NCBI RefSeq assembly: GCF_017795745.1
Contig: NZ_CP059067.1
Span: 1,798,001 to 1,862,000, forward strand
DNA: 64,000 bases
Direction of reading: 5' to 3'
DNA from: Rhizobacter sp. AJA081-3
GTDB taxonomy: Bacteria; Pseudomonadota; Gammaproteobacteria; Burkholderiales; Burkholderiaceae_C
The notes below the pieces were generated by a model, which saw only the letters and a list, made by a program, of their open reading frames with translations, was not told where the DNA came from and ran no database searches. A program made the translations under genes and the position numbers. Shown here in pieces: positions 33,941 to 43,081 of this stretch. The stretch's first letter is position 1; every line of letters starts with the position of its first letter.

Positions 33941-36900
33941 ATGAAGTTCTCCGAAACCTCGATCCGCCGGCCGGTCTTCGCGACGGTGATGTCGCTGCTG
34001 CTGGTGCTGGTGGGCGCGGTGTCGTTCATGGGCCTGCAGGTGCGCGAGTACCCGCGCATCGACGAGCCGGTGGTCAACGTGACGACGCGTCTGACCGGCG
34101 CCTCGTCGGAGGTGATCGAATCGCAGGTCACCAAGCCGCTCGAAGACTCGATCTCCGGCATCGAGGGCGTGGACATCATCACCTCGGTGTCGCGTGCCGA
34201 GCAGAGCCAGATCACCGCGCGCTTCAAGCTCAGCAAGAGCCCGGAAGACGCTGCCGCCGACGTGCGAGACCGCGTCTCGCGCGTGCGCGGCCGCCTGCCC
34301 GATGCGATCGACGAGCCGGTCATCGCCAAGGTGGAGGCCGACGCCACGCCGACGATCTGGCTGGCCTTCAGCAGCGAGACGCTGTCGCCGCTTGAGATCA
34401 CCGACCTGATCAATCGCGTCGTCAAGCCGAGGCTGCAGACGGTGCCGGGCGTGGCCGACGTGCAGATCAACGGCGACCGCAAGTTCTCGATGCGCATCTG
34501 GGTCGACCCGGACAAGCTCGCCGCCTTCCGGCTCACCGTGCAGGATGTCGAGGACGCGCTGCGCAAGCAGAACCTCGAGGTGCCGGCCGGGCGCATCGAG
34601 AGCCAGCAGCGCGAGTTCAGCGTCACCGCACAGACCGATCTGGTGTCGCCGGCGCAGTTCGGCGAGATCGCGCTGAAGACCGCCAGCGGCTACGTGGTGC
34701 GCCTGCGCGACATCGCGCGCATCGAGCAGGCCGCGGCGAGCGAACGTTCGAGCGTGCGCCTGAACGGCGTGCCGGCGGTGTCGATGGGCGTGATCCGCCA
34801 GGCCACCGCCAACCCGCTGGAGGTGGCCGATGGCGTGCGGCAGGTGATGCCGAAGATCCAGCTCGACTTGCCACCCGCGGTGCGCGTGCAGCAGGCCAAC
34901 GACAACTCCATCTTCATCGACCGGTCCATCAAGTCGGTCTACAAGACCATCGCCGAGGCGGTGCTGCTGGTGGCGCTGGTGGTGTTCGTGTTCCTGCGCA
35001 CGCTGCGCGCCTCGATCATCCCGCTGGTCACGATTCCGGTCAGCCTGATCGGCGTGTTCGGCCTGATGGCCGCGGTGGGCTTCACCATCAACACGCTCAC
35101 CCTGCTGGCCCTGGTGCTGGCCATCGGTCTGGTGGTCGACGACGCGATCGTCGTGCTGGAGAACATCTTCCGCCACGTCGAGGAGGGCCTGAGCCCCTTC
35201 CAGGCGGCGTTGCGTGGTGCCAAGGAGGTCGGCTTCGCGGTGGTGGCGATGACGATGACGCTGGCCGCGGTGTACGCGCCGCTGGCCTTCACGCCGGGGC
35301 GCACCGGGCGGCTGTTCGTCGAGTTCGCGCTGACCCTGGCCGGCGCGGTGATCGTCTCCGGCTTCACCGCACTCACGCTCACGCCGATGATGTGCAGCAA
35401 GCTGCTGCGCCACAACCCGAGCCCGAACCGCTTCGACCGGATGATGGAGGCGCTGCTGGTGTGGATCAGCGCGCGCTACGAGGTGGCGCTGCGCTGGGTG
35501 CTGCTGCGGCGCTGGATCGTGCTGCTGATCATGGTGATCTCGGCCGGGGCGAGCTGGTGGCTGTTCAAGACGGCGAAGAGCGAGCTCGCGCCGCTGGAGG
35601 ATCGCGGCGTGATCCTGGCCACCGTCAACGCCCCCGACGGCTCGACGCTGGAGTACACGCAGCGCTACATGCAGGCGATCGAGCGCATCGGCATGAGCTA
35701 CCCGGAGTTCGACCGTGTGTTCGTGGTCACCGGCAACCCGACGGTGTCGCAAGGCGTGGCATTCCTGCGCACCACCGACTGGTCGGAGCGTTCGCGCAGC
35801 ACGCAGCTCCTGAGCCGCGAGTTGCTGCCGAAGTTCGCCATGCTGCCCGGCGTGTCCGCCTTCCCGATCACGCCGCCTTCTCTCGGCCAGGGCTTCCGCG
35901 AGCGGGCGATCAACTTCGTCATCGTGAGCTCCGACTCCTACGCGAACCTGGCCAGTGTGTCGCAGCAGATCCTCGCCGAGATGGCGAAGAATCCAGGCAT
36001 CGTGCAGCCCGACAGCGACCTGCGGCTGAACAAGCCGGAACTGTTCATCCAGGTCGACCGCGACCGCGCCGCCGATGCCGGCGTCGCCGTGGACCAGGTG
36101 GCGCGCACCATCGAGACCATGCTGGGCGGGCGCAACGTGACGCGCTACAAGCGCGACGCCGAGCAGTACGACGTGATCGTGCAGACCGAGGGCCGCGGAC
36201 GCACCACGCCGGAGGACATCGACCGCATGTTCGTGCGCGGCAAGGGCGACGCGATGGTTCCGCTGGCCTCGCTGGTGACGGTGCGCGAGTCGGTCAGCCC
36301 GCGCGAGCTGAACCACTTCAACCAGCGACGCTCCGTCGCGCTGACGGCCAACCTGGCACCGGGCTACTCGATGGGCGAGGCGCTAGAGTTCATGGACCGG
36401 ACCGCCGCCAAGGTGCTCAAGCCCGGCTACTCGACCGAACTCAACGGTGTGTCGCGCGAGTTCCGCTCGTCGAGCGGGGCGCTGGGCCTGGTGTTCGTGC
36501 TGGCCCTGCTGTTCATCTTCCTCGTGCTGTCAGCGCAGTTCGAGAGCTTCGTCGACCCGTTCGTCATCATGCTGGCGGTGCCGCTGTCGATGGTGGGGGC
36601 GCTGGCAGCGATGCGGCTGACCGGCGGCACGCTCAACGTGTATTCGCAGATCGGCCTGATCACGCTGGTCGGCCTGATCACCAAGCACGGCATCCTGATC
36701 GTCGAATTCAGCAACCAGCTGCGCCAGCAGGGCCACCCGATGCACGAGGCGGTGGTCGAGGCGGCGGCGCTGCGCCTGCGCCCCATCCTGATGACCACCG
36801 CGGCCATGGTGCTGGGCGCATTGCCGCTGGCGCTGGCCACCGGCGCGGGCGCCGAGAGCCGCCAGCAGATCGGCTGGGTGATCGTGGGCGGCATGTCCCT

Positions 36901-37021
36901 GGGCACGCTGCTGACGATCTTCGTTGTGCCCACCATGTACACGTTCTTCGCGCGGGGCGCCGTGCCCGGCGAGATCACCACGCCGGCCGACCCGCACGAA
37001 GAGGCGGCCGTGGCGCACTGA
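33941..37021 (+). CDS. RND family efflux transporter permease
   Basis: The 1026-residue inner-membrane proton antiporter has the HAE1/AcrB architecture: MKFSETSIRRPVFATVMSLLL as first helix, a first large periplasmic loop, a helix block including LALVLAIGLVVDDAIVVLEN with the proton-relay Asp pair (VVDDA), a second loop, and a final helix block with LITKHGILIVEFSNQ. The length is typical. It is the partner of the preceding adaptor. The substrate cannot be read from sequence. An open frame extends far upstream but the ATG at 33941 starts the family-specific N-terminus. Confidence 0.95.
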   Translation: MKFSETSIRRPVFATVMSLLLVLVGAVSFMGLQVREYPRIDEPVVNVTTRLTGASSEVIESQVTKPLEDSISGIEGVDIITSVSRAEQSQITARFKLSKSPEDAAADVRDRVSRVRGRLPDAIDEPVIAKVEADATPTIWLAFSSETLSPLEITDLINRVVKPRLQTVPGVADVQINGDRKFSMRIWVDPDKLAAFRLTVQDVEDALRKQNLEVPAGRIESQQREFSVTAQTDLVSPAQFGEIALKTASGYVVRLRDIARIEQAAASERSSVRLNGVPAVSMGVIRQATANPLEVADGVRQVMPKIQLDLPPAVRVQQANDNSIFIDRSIKSVYKTIAEAVLLVALVVFVFLRTLRASIIPLVTIPVSLIGVFGLMAAVGFTINTLTLLALVLAIGLVVDDAIVVLENIFRHVEEGLSPFQAALRGAKEVGFAVVAMTMTLAAVYAPLAFTPGRTGRLFVEFALTLAGAVIVSGFTALTLTPMMCSKLLRHNPSPNRFDRMMEALLVWISARYEVALRWVLLRRWIVLLIMVISAGASWWLFKTAKSELAPLEDRGVILATVNAPDGSTLEYTQRYMQAIERIGMSYPEFDRVFVVTGNPTVSQGVAFLRTTDWSERSRSTQLLSRELLPKFAMLPGVSAFPITPPSLGQGFRERAINFVIVSSDSYANLASVSQQILAEMAKNPGIVQPDSDLRLNKPELFIQVDRDRAADAGVAVDQVARTIETMLGGRNVTRYKRDAEQYDVIVQTEGRGRTTPEDIDRMFVRGKGDAMVPLASLVTVRESVSPRELNHFNQRRSVALTANLAPGYSMGEALEFMDRTAAKVLKPGYSTELNGVSREFRSSSGALGLVFVLALLFIFLVLSAQFESFVDPFVIMLAVPLSMVGALAAMRLTGGTLNVYSQIGLITLVGLITKHGILIVEFSNQLRQQGHPMHEAVVEAAALRLRPILMTTAAMVLGALPLALATGAGAESRQQIGWVIVGGMSLGTLLTIFVVPTMYTFFARGAVPGEITTPADPHEEAAVAH

Positions 37022-37045
37022 ACGCCGCGCCGCCAGCCGCGTTGC

Positions 37046-37333
37046 CTAGACGCGTGCGCGCATCGCCCGGCGGGCCTGCACGAATTCGAAAGCGAAGTTC
37101 ACCGCGTCGCTGATGGCGCGCTCGTTGTCGCCGCGCTCCTTGTCGGTCAGGTAGAAGGCGAAGTCCACCTCGTGGCGGATGTAGCGCGGCGGCAGCCGGT
37201 TCAGCGCCACGCAGGCCACGTCCGCGAGCAACTCCGGCGTGGCCATGTGCGGGAAGCGCGCGGACGCGGCCTTGACGGCCTCGAACACCGAGCGTTCGTG
37301 ATGGTTGAAGATGGTCTCGAAATCGGCGCTCAT
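37046..37333 (-). CDS. ComFB-like late competence protein
   Basis: The 95-residue cytoplasmic protein contains FNHHERSVFEAVKAA, ADVACVALNRLPPRYIRHEVDFAFYLT and a helical C-terminus, which resemble the ComFB family named from the Bacillus comF operon. The conserved core CVALNRLPPRYIRHEVD is clear. The family's biochemical role in proteobacteria is not established, and some members in other phyla have been linked to nucleotide signalling. No competence genes are adjacent. The gene lies convergent to the RND transporter and 100 bases from nadC. Confidence 0.75.
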   Translation of the reverse strand: MSADFETIFNHHERSVFEAVKAASARFPHMATPELLADVACVALNRLPPRYIRHEVDFAFYLTDKERGDNERAISDAVNFAFEFVQARRAMRARV

Positions 37334-37433
37334 GGCGGGGCCTCGCTGTCATGCGGATCGAGCCAGTATGGGCGACCCGCAGCCCCGCGAGCAGCGGAAA
37401 AGCGGGCCTGCGCCGGCGCAGTTCGCGCGATCG

Positions 37434-38300
37434 TCAGAGCCGCTCGAGGATGCGCATCGACAGGTCGACCGCGCGTACGTTCTTCGTCAGCGCACCCACC
37501 GAGATGCGGTCCACGCCGGTGGCGGCGATGGCGCGCAACTGCTCGAGCTGCACGCCGCCCGACACCTCCAGCTCGGCGCGGCCGGCGTTGCGTGCCACTG
37601 CGACTCTCATGGCGGCCAGCTCGAAGTTGTCGAGCATGATGCTGGTGGCGCCATTCGCCAGCGCCTCGTCGAGCTGCGCCAGGCTCTCGACCTCGATCTG
37701 GATCTCCACCCCGGCGTTCAGTGAGCGCGCCTGCGCCAGCACCTGCGCGATGCCGCCGGCGGCGGTGATGTGGTTCTCCTTGATCAGGATGCCGTGCCAC
37801 AGCGCCAGGCGCTGGTTGCGCCCGCCGCCCACGCGCACCGCGTACTTCTGCGCCTGGCGCAGGCCCGGCAGCGTCTTGCGCGTGTCCAGGATGGCGCAGC
37901 CACGCGGGTTGGGCGAGGCGCCGGCGATGGCGTCGACATGGGCGCGTGTCAGCGTCGCAGTGGCCGAGAGCAGCTGCAGGAAGTTCAGCGCCGGGCGTTC
38001 GGCCGAGAGCAGCGCGCGGGCCTGGGCTTCGATCTCGCACAGCGTGGCGTTGGCGCTCAGGCGGGCGCCTTCAGCGGCGGCCCAGGCGACGCGCGCATCG
38101 GGGTCGAGCGCCTTCACGCAGCCGTCGAACCAGTCGCGGCCGCACAGCACGGCCGCCTCGCGCATGATGACGCGGGCGCGCACGCGCTGCGTCGCCGGCA
38201 CCAGCATGGCCGTCCAGTCGCCACGGCCGATGTCCTCGGCCAGCGCGTCGCGGATGTTGCGCGCGCGCGCCTGTTCCAGCGTTTCGTTCTGCTCGAACAT
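37434..38300 (-). CDS. nadC: Quinolinate phosphoribosyltransferase (nicotinate-nucleotide pyrophosphorylase)
   Basis: The 288-residue enzyme converts quinolinate and PRPP to nicotinate mononucleotide in de novo NAD synthesis. Recognisable motifs are LAEDIGRGDWT, ERPALNFLQLLSATAT, LDTRKTLPGLRQAQKYAV (substrate-binding Arg/Lys) and GGGRNQRLALWHGILIKENH, with the C-terminal EVSGGVQLEQLRAIAATGVD. The ATG at 38300 lies 2 bases after the nadA stop, so nadA-nadC form an operon. The frame remains open upstream through nadA, but that is not coding in this frame. Confidence 0.97.
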   Translation of the reverse strand: MFEQNETLEQARARNIRDALAEDIGRGDWTAMLVPATQRVRARVIMREAAVLCGRDWFDGCVKALDPDARVAWAAAEGARLSANATLCEIEAQARALLSAERPALNFLQLLSATATLTRAHVDAIAGASPNPRGCAILDTRKTLPGLRQAQKYAVRVGGGRNQRLALWHGILIKENHITAAGGIAQVLAQARSLNAGVEIQIEVESLAQLDEALANGATSIMLDNFELAAMRVAVARNAGRAELEVSGGVQLEQLRAIAATGVDRISVGALTKNVRAVDLSMRILERL

Positions 38301-38302
38301 GC

Positions 38303-39409
38303 TCAGGCCGCGCCGATGTGCTTGACGAAGCCGGGCTGCGCCACCGCGGCCGGGTGTCGGGCGGTGAAGTCGAGCATGCGCTCGATGCAGCCCAGCGCCT
38401 GGGCACGCACCGGCTCGTCGACGAAGATCTCGCCGCTGCCCTGTTCCAGCGCCTGCACCACGCCCTGCAGCGCGTTCATCGCCATCCAGGGGCAGTGCGC
38501 GCAGCTCTTGCAGGTGGCGCTGCGGCCGGCCGTGGGCGCCTCCAGCAGCGTCTTGCCGGGCGCGAGCTGGCGGATGCGGTGCATCAGGCCGTTGTCCGTG
38601 GCGATGATGAAGGTCTGCGCGTCGCTCTTCAGCACCGCGTTGAGGATCTGCGTCGTCGAGCCGACCACGTCGGCCTGCGCGACCACGCTCTGCGGTGATT
38701 CGGGATGCACCAGCACCTTGGCGTCCGGGTGCTGCTTGCGCAGCAGGTCGAGCTCGATGCCCTTGAACTCGTCGTGCACGATGCACTCGCCGTGCCACGA
38801 GAGCATGTCGGCGCCGGTCTGCTCCTGGATGTAGCGGCCGAGGTGCCGGTCGGGCGCCCAGAGGATCTTCTCGCCGCGCTCCTTCAGGTGGCTGACGATC
38901 GCGAGCGCGCAGGAGCTCGTCACCATCCAGTCCGCACGCGCCTTCACGGCCGCGCTGGTGTTGGCGTAGACGACGACCGTGCGATCGGGGTGGGCGTCGC
39001 AGAAGGCGGCGAACTGGTCGGGCGGGCAGCCCAGATCGAGCGAGCAGGTGGCGTCGAGGTCGGGCATCAGCACGCGCTTGTCGGGCGACAGGATCTTGGC
39101 CGACTCTCCCATGAAGCGCACGCCGGCCACCACCAGCGTCTTCGCTGCGTGATCGCGGCCGAAGCGGGCCATCTCGAGCGAGTCGGCGACGCAGCCGCCG
39201 GTCTCCAGGGCCAGGTCCTGCAGGTCGCCGTCGACGTAGTAGTGCGCCACCAGCACCGCGCCCTGCTGCTTCAGCAAGGCCGCGGCGCGCGCTTTCCATT
39301 CGCGGCGTTGGTCGGGGGTCAGCGACTCGGGCACCTTGGCCCAGGCATGGGCGACGCAGCTGCTGCCGCTGGCGTCCTGGAGCGTGTAGTCGAACAGCAC
39401 TTGGCTCAT
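38303..39409 (-). CDS. nadA: Quinolinate synthase
   Basis: The 368-residue iron-sulfur enzyme condenses iminoaspartate with dihydroxyacetone phosphate to quinolinate. The [4Fe-4S] ligands are probably in CSLDLGCP (middle), SSCALAI and [13 protein letters not shown] (C-terminal). [48 protein letters not shown] and the His-containing [11 protein letters not shown] are all family features. nadC follows after 2 bases. L-aspartate oxidase (nadB), which makes the substrate, is not in the window. Confidence 0.97.
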   Translation of the reverse strand: MSQVLFDYTLQDASGSSCVAHAWAKVPESLTPDQRREWKARAAALLKQQGAVLVAHYYVDGDLQDLALETGGCVADSLEMARFGRDHAAKTLVVAGVRFMGESAKILSPDKRVLMPDLDATCSLDLGCPPDQFAAFCDAHPDRTVVVYANTSAAVKARADWMVTSSCALAIVSHLKERGEKILWAPDRHLGRYIQEQTGADMLSWHGECIVHDEFKGIELDLLRKQHPDAKVLVHPESPQSVVAQADVVGSTTQILNAVLKSDAQTFIIATDNGLMHRIRQLAPGKTLLEAPTAGRSATCKSCAHCPWMAMNALQGVVQALEQGSGEIFVDEPVRAQALGCIERMLDFTARHPAAVAQPGFVKHIGAA

Positions 39410-39502
39410 CGCGATGGCGCGGGCCGCAGCCCGTCTGATGCGGGCACACCGGCCCGCTGCACTCGCGATGTTAGCCCTCGGCGCGCAAGGGCGTGGCCCG
39501 CG

Positions 39503-40771
39503 CTACAGCAGGGCCTTGTCGAGCTCCATGAGCTTGTAGCGGGCCAGCGGCAGGTTGGTGCGCTGGCGGTCGAGCAGGGCGACGATGAAGACGTCAGGGT
39601 AGCGTGAGATGACGCGCATGACCTGCTGGCGCGAGCCGGTGCTGGTCATGATCTCCTCCACCGGGCCGCCCACGCCCATGGCGTTCGACGCAGCGCGGTG
39701 GTCGCGCAGGATCTGCGCGCAGGCGGCGCCGACAACGTCCATGTCGACCGGCTGGTCTTCGCGCAGCTCGCGGGCCAGCACCAGGCCGGTGGTGGCGTCC
39801 ACCGCCGCGCAGCCGAGCATGCCTTCGAGCGGCAGCATGTCGGTCAGCGCCTGGCGTGCACGGGCCGGGTCGAGCACGGCACGGCCGAGCCGTGCCACCG
39901 GCGCTGCCGCGCTGCTCGCGGCAGAGGCAGGACGCATCGACTGGGGTGGCGCAGACAACTCGGCCACCTTGAACGGGAAGTCCTGCTTCGGCGGCTGCTT
40001 GTCCCAGGCGGGTTGAAGCTTGACGAGGTTCCAGATGCCGAGCATGGCGTTCCACACCGCCGACGAGCTGATCAGCGGCTCGTCGATCACGTGCACGTGC
40101 AATCGCGCCGGCCAGCGCACCGCGGCGATCTTGTTGGCGATCCACACCGCGTTGGGCGGCAGCATGAAGAGCAGGTTGGGGCAGTGCCAGGCGGGCAGCT
40201 GCGTGGCATCGCTGAGCGAGGCCAGAAGTGAGTCGATGGCGTGCGGCTGCATCGGGCCGACGATCACCGCCGTCAAGTGGCTGTGCTCCATCAGCGCCAC
40301 CGGGATCTCGGCGTTGTCATGCCCCGGGGCGCGCACGTCGGCGTGATAGAGGTTGAGCTTCTCTTCGTGGCGGCGCACGAGGCTCGTGCGTTCGATCACC
40401 GCCAGCGTCTTCAGCGTGGTGTGCTCGCGCAGGTGCAGACGTTCGACCGGCTGGCCGCCGGCGTCGGACAGCGCCTTGATCACCGCCGAGGCCCACACGC
40501 CGGTCGGGTCGAGCAGGGTGATCTGGCGCGTGGCCGTGCCCAGGTCGGCGCGCGTGGCCGCGAAATGCTCCCGGATGGCTGCGGCCGGCGAACCAGTGAC
40601 GACGAGGTCGCGCAGGTGGCGGTCGACCATCTGGCCGCGCTCGTTGACCTCGGTGGCCACGCTCTCGAGGATGGCCGTGGCGGCGAAACCGCCGTCGGAC
40701 TCGTCGGGCGTGGCCGCCCGCAGGCGAGGATCTTCGGCAGGGCCGAGCTCTCCGAACAGTGACTTCAGCAT
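39503..40771 (-). CDS. Uncharacterised protein with C-terminal Roadblock/LC7-like domain
   Basis: The 422-residue cytoplasmic protein begins MLKSLFGELGPAEDPRLR. The first 290 residues contain a segment with alternating strands and helices (ITLLDPTGVWASAVIKAL, IPVALMEHSHLTAVIVGPM, WHCPNLLFMLPPNAVWIANK) that I cannot assign. After a Ser/Ala/Pro linker, the last 115 residues (LTDMLPLEGMLGCAAVDATT to ARYKLMELDKALL) have the pattern of a Roadblock/LC7 domain, a dimerising module found with small GTPases and in bacterial gliding and polarity systems. No GTPase is adjacent. The gene follows an AraC gene on the same strand, with no clear operon. The ATG at 40771 is preferred to an in-frame start 36 codons upstream. 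Confidence 0.6.
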   Translation of the reverse strand: MLKSLFGELGPAEDPRLRAATPDESDGGFAATAILESVATEVNERGQMVDRHLRDLVVTGSPAAAIREHFAATRADLGTATRQITLLDPTGVWASAVIKALSDAGGQPVERLHLREHTTLKTLAVIERTSLVRRHEEKLNLYHADVRAPGHDNAEIPVALMEHSHLTAVIVGPMQPHAIDSLLASLSDATQLPAWHCPNLLFMLPPNAVWIANKIAAVRWPARLHVHVIDEPLISSSAVWNAMLGIWNLVKLQPAWDKQPPKQDFPFKVAELSAPPQSMRPASAASSAAAPVARLGRAVLDPARARQALTDMLPLEGMLGCAAVDATTGLVLARELREDQPVDMDVVGAACAQILRDHRAASNAMGVGGPVEEIMTSTGSRQQVMRVISRYPDVFIVALLDRQRTNLPLARYKLMELDKALL

Positions 40772-40906
40772 GGTGTTTTCTCCACGGCGGCACACCTGCA
40801 ATGGCGCGGTGCCCCCTCTTCTCAGCGTACGTGCAACGACAGGATGGGATTCTCGTCCCAGATGGAAGATGTGTTCCAAGGTGTCACCGGCGCAACACCC
40901 CCCGAT

Positions 40907-41734
40907 TCAGGTGAAGAAGTGCGTCGGCGGCGCGCCCAGCGTGCGCTTGACCATGGCTGCGAAGGCGCTGGCGCTGGCGTAGCCCAGCTCGGCGGCGATG
41001 GTGGCCATGGGCAGCTTGCGCGACGCCAGCGCGAGCGCATGCGCCAGCCGGACCTGCTGGCGCCACTGGACGAAGGTGGTGCCGAGTTCGCTGCGGAACA
41101 GCCTTGCCACCGTGCGCGGGCTGGCCCCGGCATGCCGGGCCCAGTCGTCCAGCGAGCTCCAGCGCGTCGGGTCGTCCAGCACGGCCTCGCAGAGCTGGCG
41201 CAGGCGCTTGTCGGCGGGCAGGTCCACGCCCAGGCGCACGGGTGCGGCCCGCTGCAATTCGTCGAGGATCAGCGCGGCGAGGCAGGCTTCGCGCTCGTCG
41301 GCGGCGACCGGGCCGGGCGCCGTGTCCAGATGGGCCACCAGTTCGCGCAGCAAGGGCGAGACCTCGAGCACGCGGCAGGCCGGCCAGCGCGAGAACGGCG
41401 TGCCGGCCTGGCCGTCGAAGAACTGCGCCTGCGGGTGCAGATACAGCGTGCGGATCTCCGTATCTTCCAGGACGGTGACCACATGCTCCACGCCGGGCGG
41501 GATCCACAGGGCGCGTGTCGGCGGGACGAGGTAGGTGCCGTGGCCTGCGCTCATGCGGATCACGCCGGTGGCCGACATCGCGACTTGCGCCCAGGGGTGG
41601 CTGTGTGGCTCGACGCTCGTGGACGCCGCCAGCCGGCGCAGCTTGGCGCGCACGGGGCGCTGCAGCGTGGGCGCGAAGGCCGGCGGGTCGATCGGCGCCA
41701 CGCTGGCGCGAGGGGAGCGGGAGCGGGCAGGCAT
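40907..41734 (-). CDS. AraC-family transcriptional regulator with cupin domain
   Basis: The 275-residue regulator has an N-terminal cupin sensor (SVEPHSHPWAQVAMSATGVI, ALWIPPGVEHVVTVLEDTE) and a C-terminal double helix-turn-helix (WARHAGASPRTVARLFRSEL, MATIAAELGYASASAFAAM, KRTLGAPPTHF). AraC proteins of this layout commonly control an adjacent transporter. The MFS gene diverges from it with 93 bases between starts, so that transporter and its coupled ThDP enzyme are the likely targets. A start 16 codons upstream is possible; MPARSRSPR at 41734 is used. Confidence 0.93.
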   Translation of the reverse strand: MPARSRSPRASVAPIDPPAFAPTLQRPVRAKLRRLAASTSVEPHSHPWAQVAMSATGVIRMSAGHGTYLVPPTRALWIPPGVEHVVTVLEDTEIRTLYLHPQAQFFDGQAGTPFSRWPACRVLEVSPLLRELVAHLDTAPGPVAADEREACLAALILDELQRAAPVRLGVDLPADKRLRQLCEAVLDDPTRWSSLDDWARHAGASPRTVARLFRSELGTTFVQWRQQVRLAHALALASRKLPMATIAAELGYASASAFAAMVKRTLGAPPTHFFT

Positions 41735-41827
41735 TGGCGGATTCTCGACAGAACTTGACGCTCTATCGTAACCACGACGCACCGCCGGGTCCTACAGTGA
41801 GGCTCGTTCGACGGATCACCTTCTCTC

Positions 41828-43081
41828 ATGACTGCACCGGCCGTTCCGCTGCGCCAGGATGCCCGCACGATCGGCCTGATCGGGCTGGCGCACGGCACTT
41901 CGCACTTCTTCCACATGCTGCTGCCGCCGTTGTTCCCGCTGTTCATTCGGGACTTCGGCCTGAGCTACTCCGAGCTCGGTCTGCTCGTCAGCACCTTCTT
42001 CGTCATCTCCGGCATCGGGCAGGCGCTGGCCGGTTTCCTGGTCGACCGCGTCGGCGCACGGCCTGTGCTGTTCGCCGCGCTGGGCTGCTTCGCGCTGGCG
42101 GCCGCGGCAGCGGCGACGGCACAGGGGTACGCCGGGCTGATGCTGGCCGCGGCGCTGTCGGGCCTGGGCAACTCCCCCTTCCATCCGATCGACTTCACCA
42201 TCCTCAACAAGCGCGTCTCGCCGCCGAGGCTGGGGCATGCTTTCTCGGTGCACGGCATCTCCGGCAACCTTGGTTGGGCGGCGGCGCCGGTCTTCATGGC
42301 CGGCATCACCGCGGCCACCGGATCGTGGCGCTGGGCCGCGGCCGGGGCAGGCGTGTGGGCGCTGATCGTGCTGGCGACATTGGCATTGAACCGCCGCGCG
42401 ATCGACGACCGACTTGGCGAATGGGCTCACGCGACGGCTGCGAAGGCGGGCGGCGCCGCGGCCGCGGCGGAGCATCCGCTGGCCTTCCTGCGACTTCCGT
42501 CCGTCTGGCTGTGCTTCTCGTTCTTCTTCTGGTCGACCTGTGCGCTCAGCGCGATCCAGAGCTTCGCCGGCCCAGCGCTGCAGAAGATGCACGGCCTGCC
42601 GCTGTCGGTGACCTCTTTCGTCGTCACCGGCTTCATGCTGTGCGGCGCGGCCGGGATGGTGGTGGGTGGCTTCCTCGCCGCGCGTGGCCAGCGGCTGGAG
42701 CGCACCATCGGTGCCTGCCTGCTCGGCGCCGCGGTGCTGCTGTTCCTGGCCGGCCTGCCGGGGTTGCCCGGCATGGTGGCAGCCGTGCTCGCGTCGCTGG
42801 CCGGCTTCGGCACCGGCCTGGCCGGGCCCTCGCGTGACATGCTGATCAAGCGCGCCTCGCCACCCGGGGCGACCGGCCGTGTCTACGGCACGGTGTACTC
42901 GGGGCTGGACCTCGGCTTCGCGCTGGCGGCGCCGGTGTTCGGCGCCGTGCTCGACCACGGTTCGCCGTCGTGGGTGTTCACCGGCGCGGCGCTGGCCCTG
43001 GTCGGCGGTGTGGCCTCGGCCTCGCTGGTGGGCCTGCAGGTGGCGCGCGGCCAGCGGGCGGCGGTGAAAATGGCGGCATGA
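41828..43081 (+). CDS. Major facilitator superfamily transporter
   Basis: The 417-residue transporter has 12 hydrophobic segments. The fold-specific first loop reads LIGLAHGTSHFFHMLLPPLF, followed by motif-A-like GFLVDRVGARPVLF between helices 2 and 3, and a corresponding GFLAARGQRLE in the second half. The substrate is unknown. The start of the ThDP enzyme overlaps its stop (ATGA), so the two products are made together, possibly as a transporter with a keto-acid-handling enzyme. It diverges from the AraC regulator. Confidence 0.9.
   Translation: MTAPAVPLRQDARTIGLIGLAHGTSHFFHMLLPPLFPLFIRDFGLSYSELGLLVSTFFVISGIGQALAGFLVDRVGARPVLFAALGCFALAAAAAATAQGYAGLMLAAALSGLGNSPFHPIDFTILNKRVSPPRLGHAFSVHGISGNLGWAAAPVFMAGITAATGSWRWAAAGAGVWALIVLATLALNRRAIDDRLGEWAHATAAKAGGAAAAAEHPLAFLRLPSVWLCFSFFFWSTCALSAIQSFAGPALQKMHGLPLSVTSFVVTGFMLCGAAGMVVGGFLAARGQRLERTIGACLLGAAVLLFLAGLPGLPGMVAAVLASLAGFGTGLAGPSRDMLIKRASPPGATGRVYGTVYSGLDLGFALAAPVFGAVLDHGSPSWVFTGAALALVGGVASASLVGLQVARGQRAAVKMAA

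Noticed and set aside
33407-36316. Minus-strand open frame of 969 codons in the RND transporter
   Set aside because: Entirely antisense to an intact 1026-residue transporter; composition typical of a shadow frame.
37434-39449. nadA-nadC fusion in one frame
   Set aside because: The nadC frame stays open upstream, but nadA is encoded in another frame with its own stop 2 bases before the nadC ATG.
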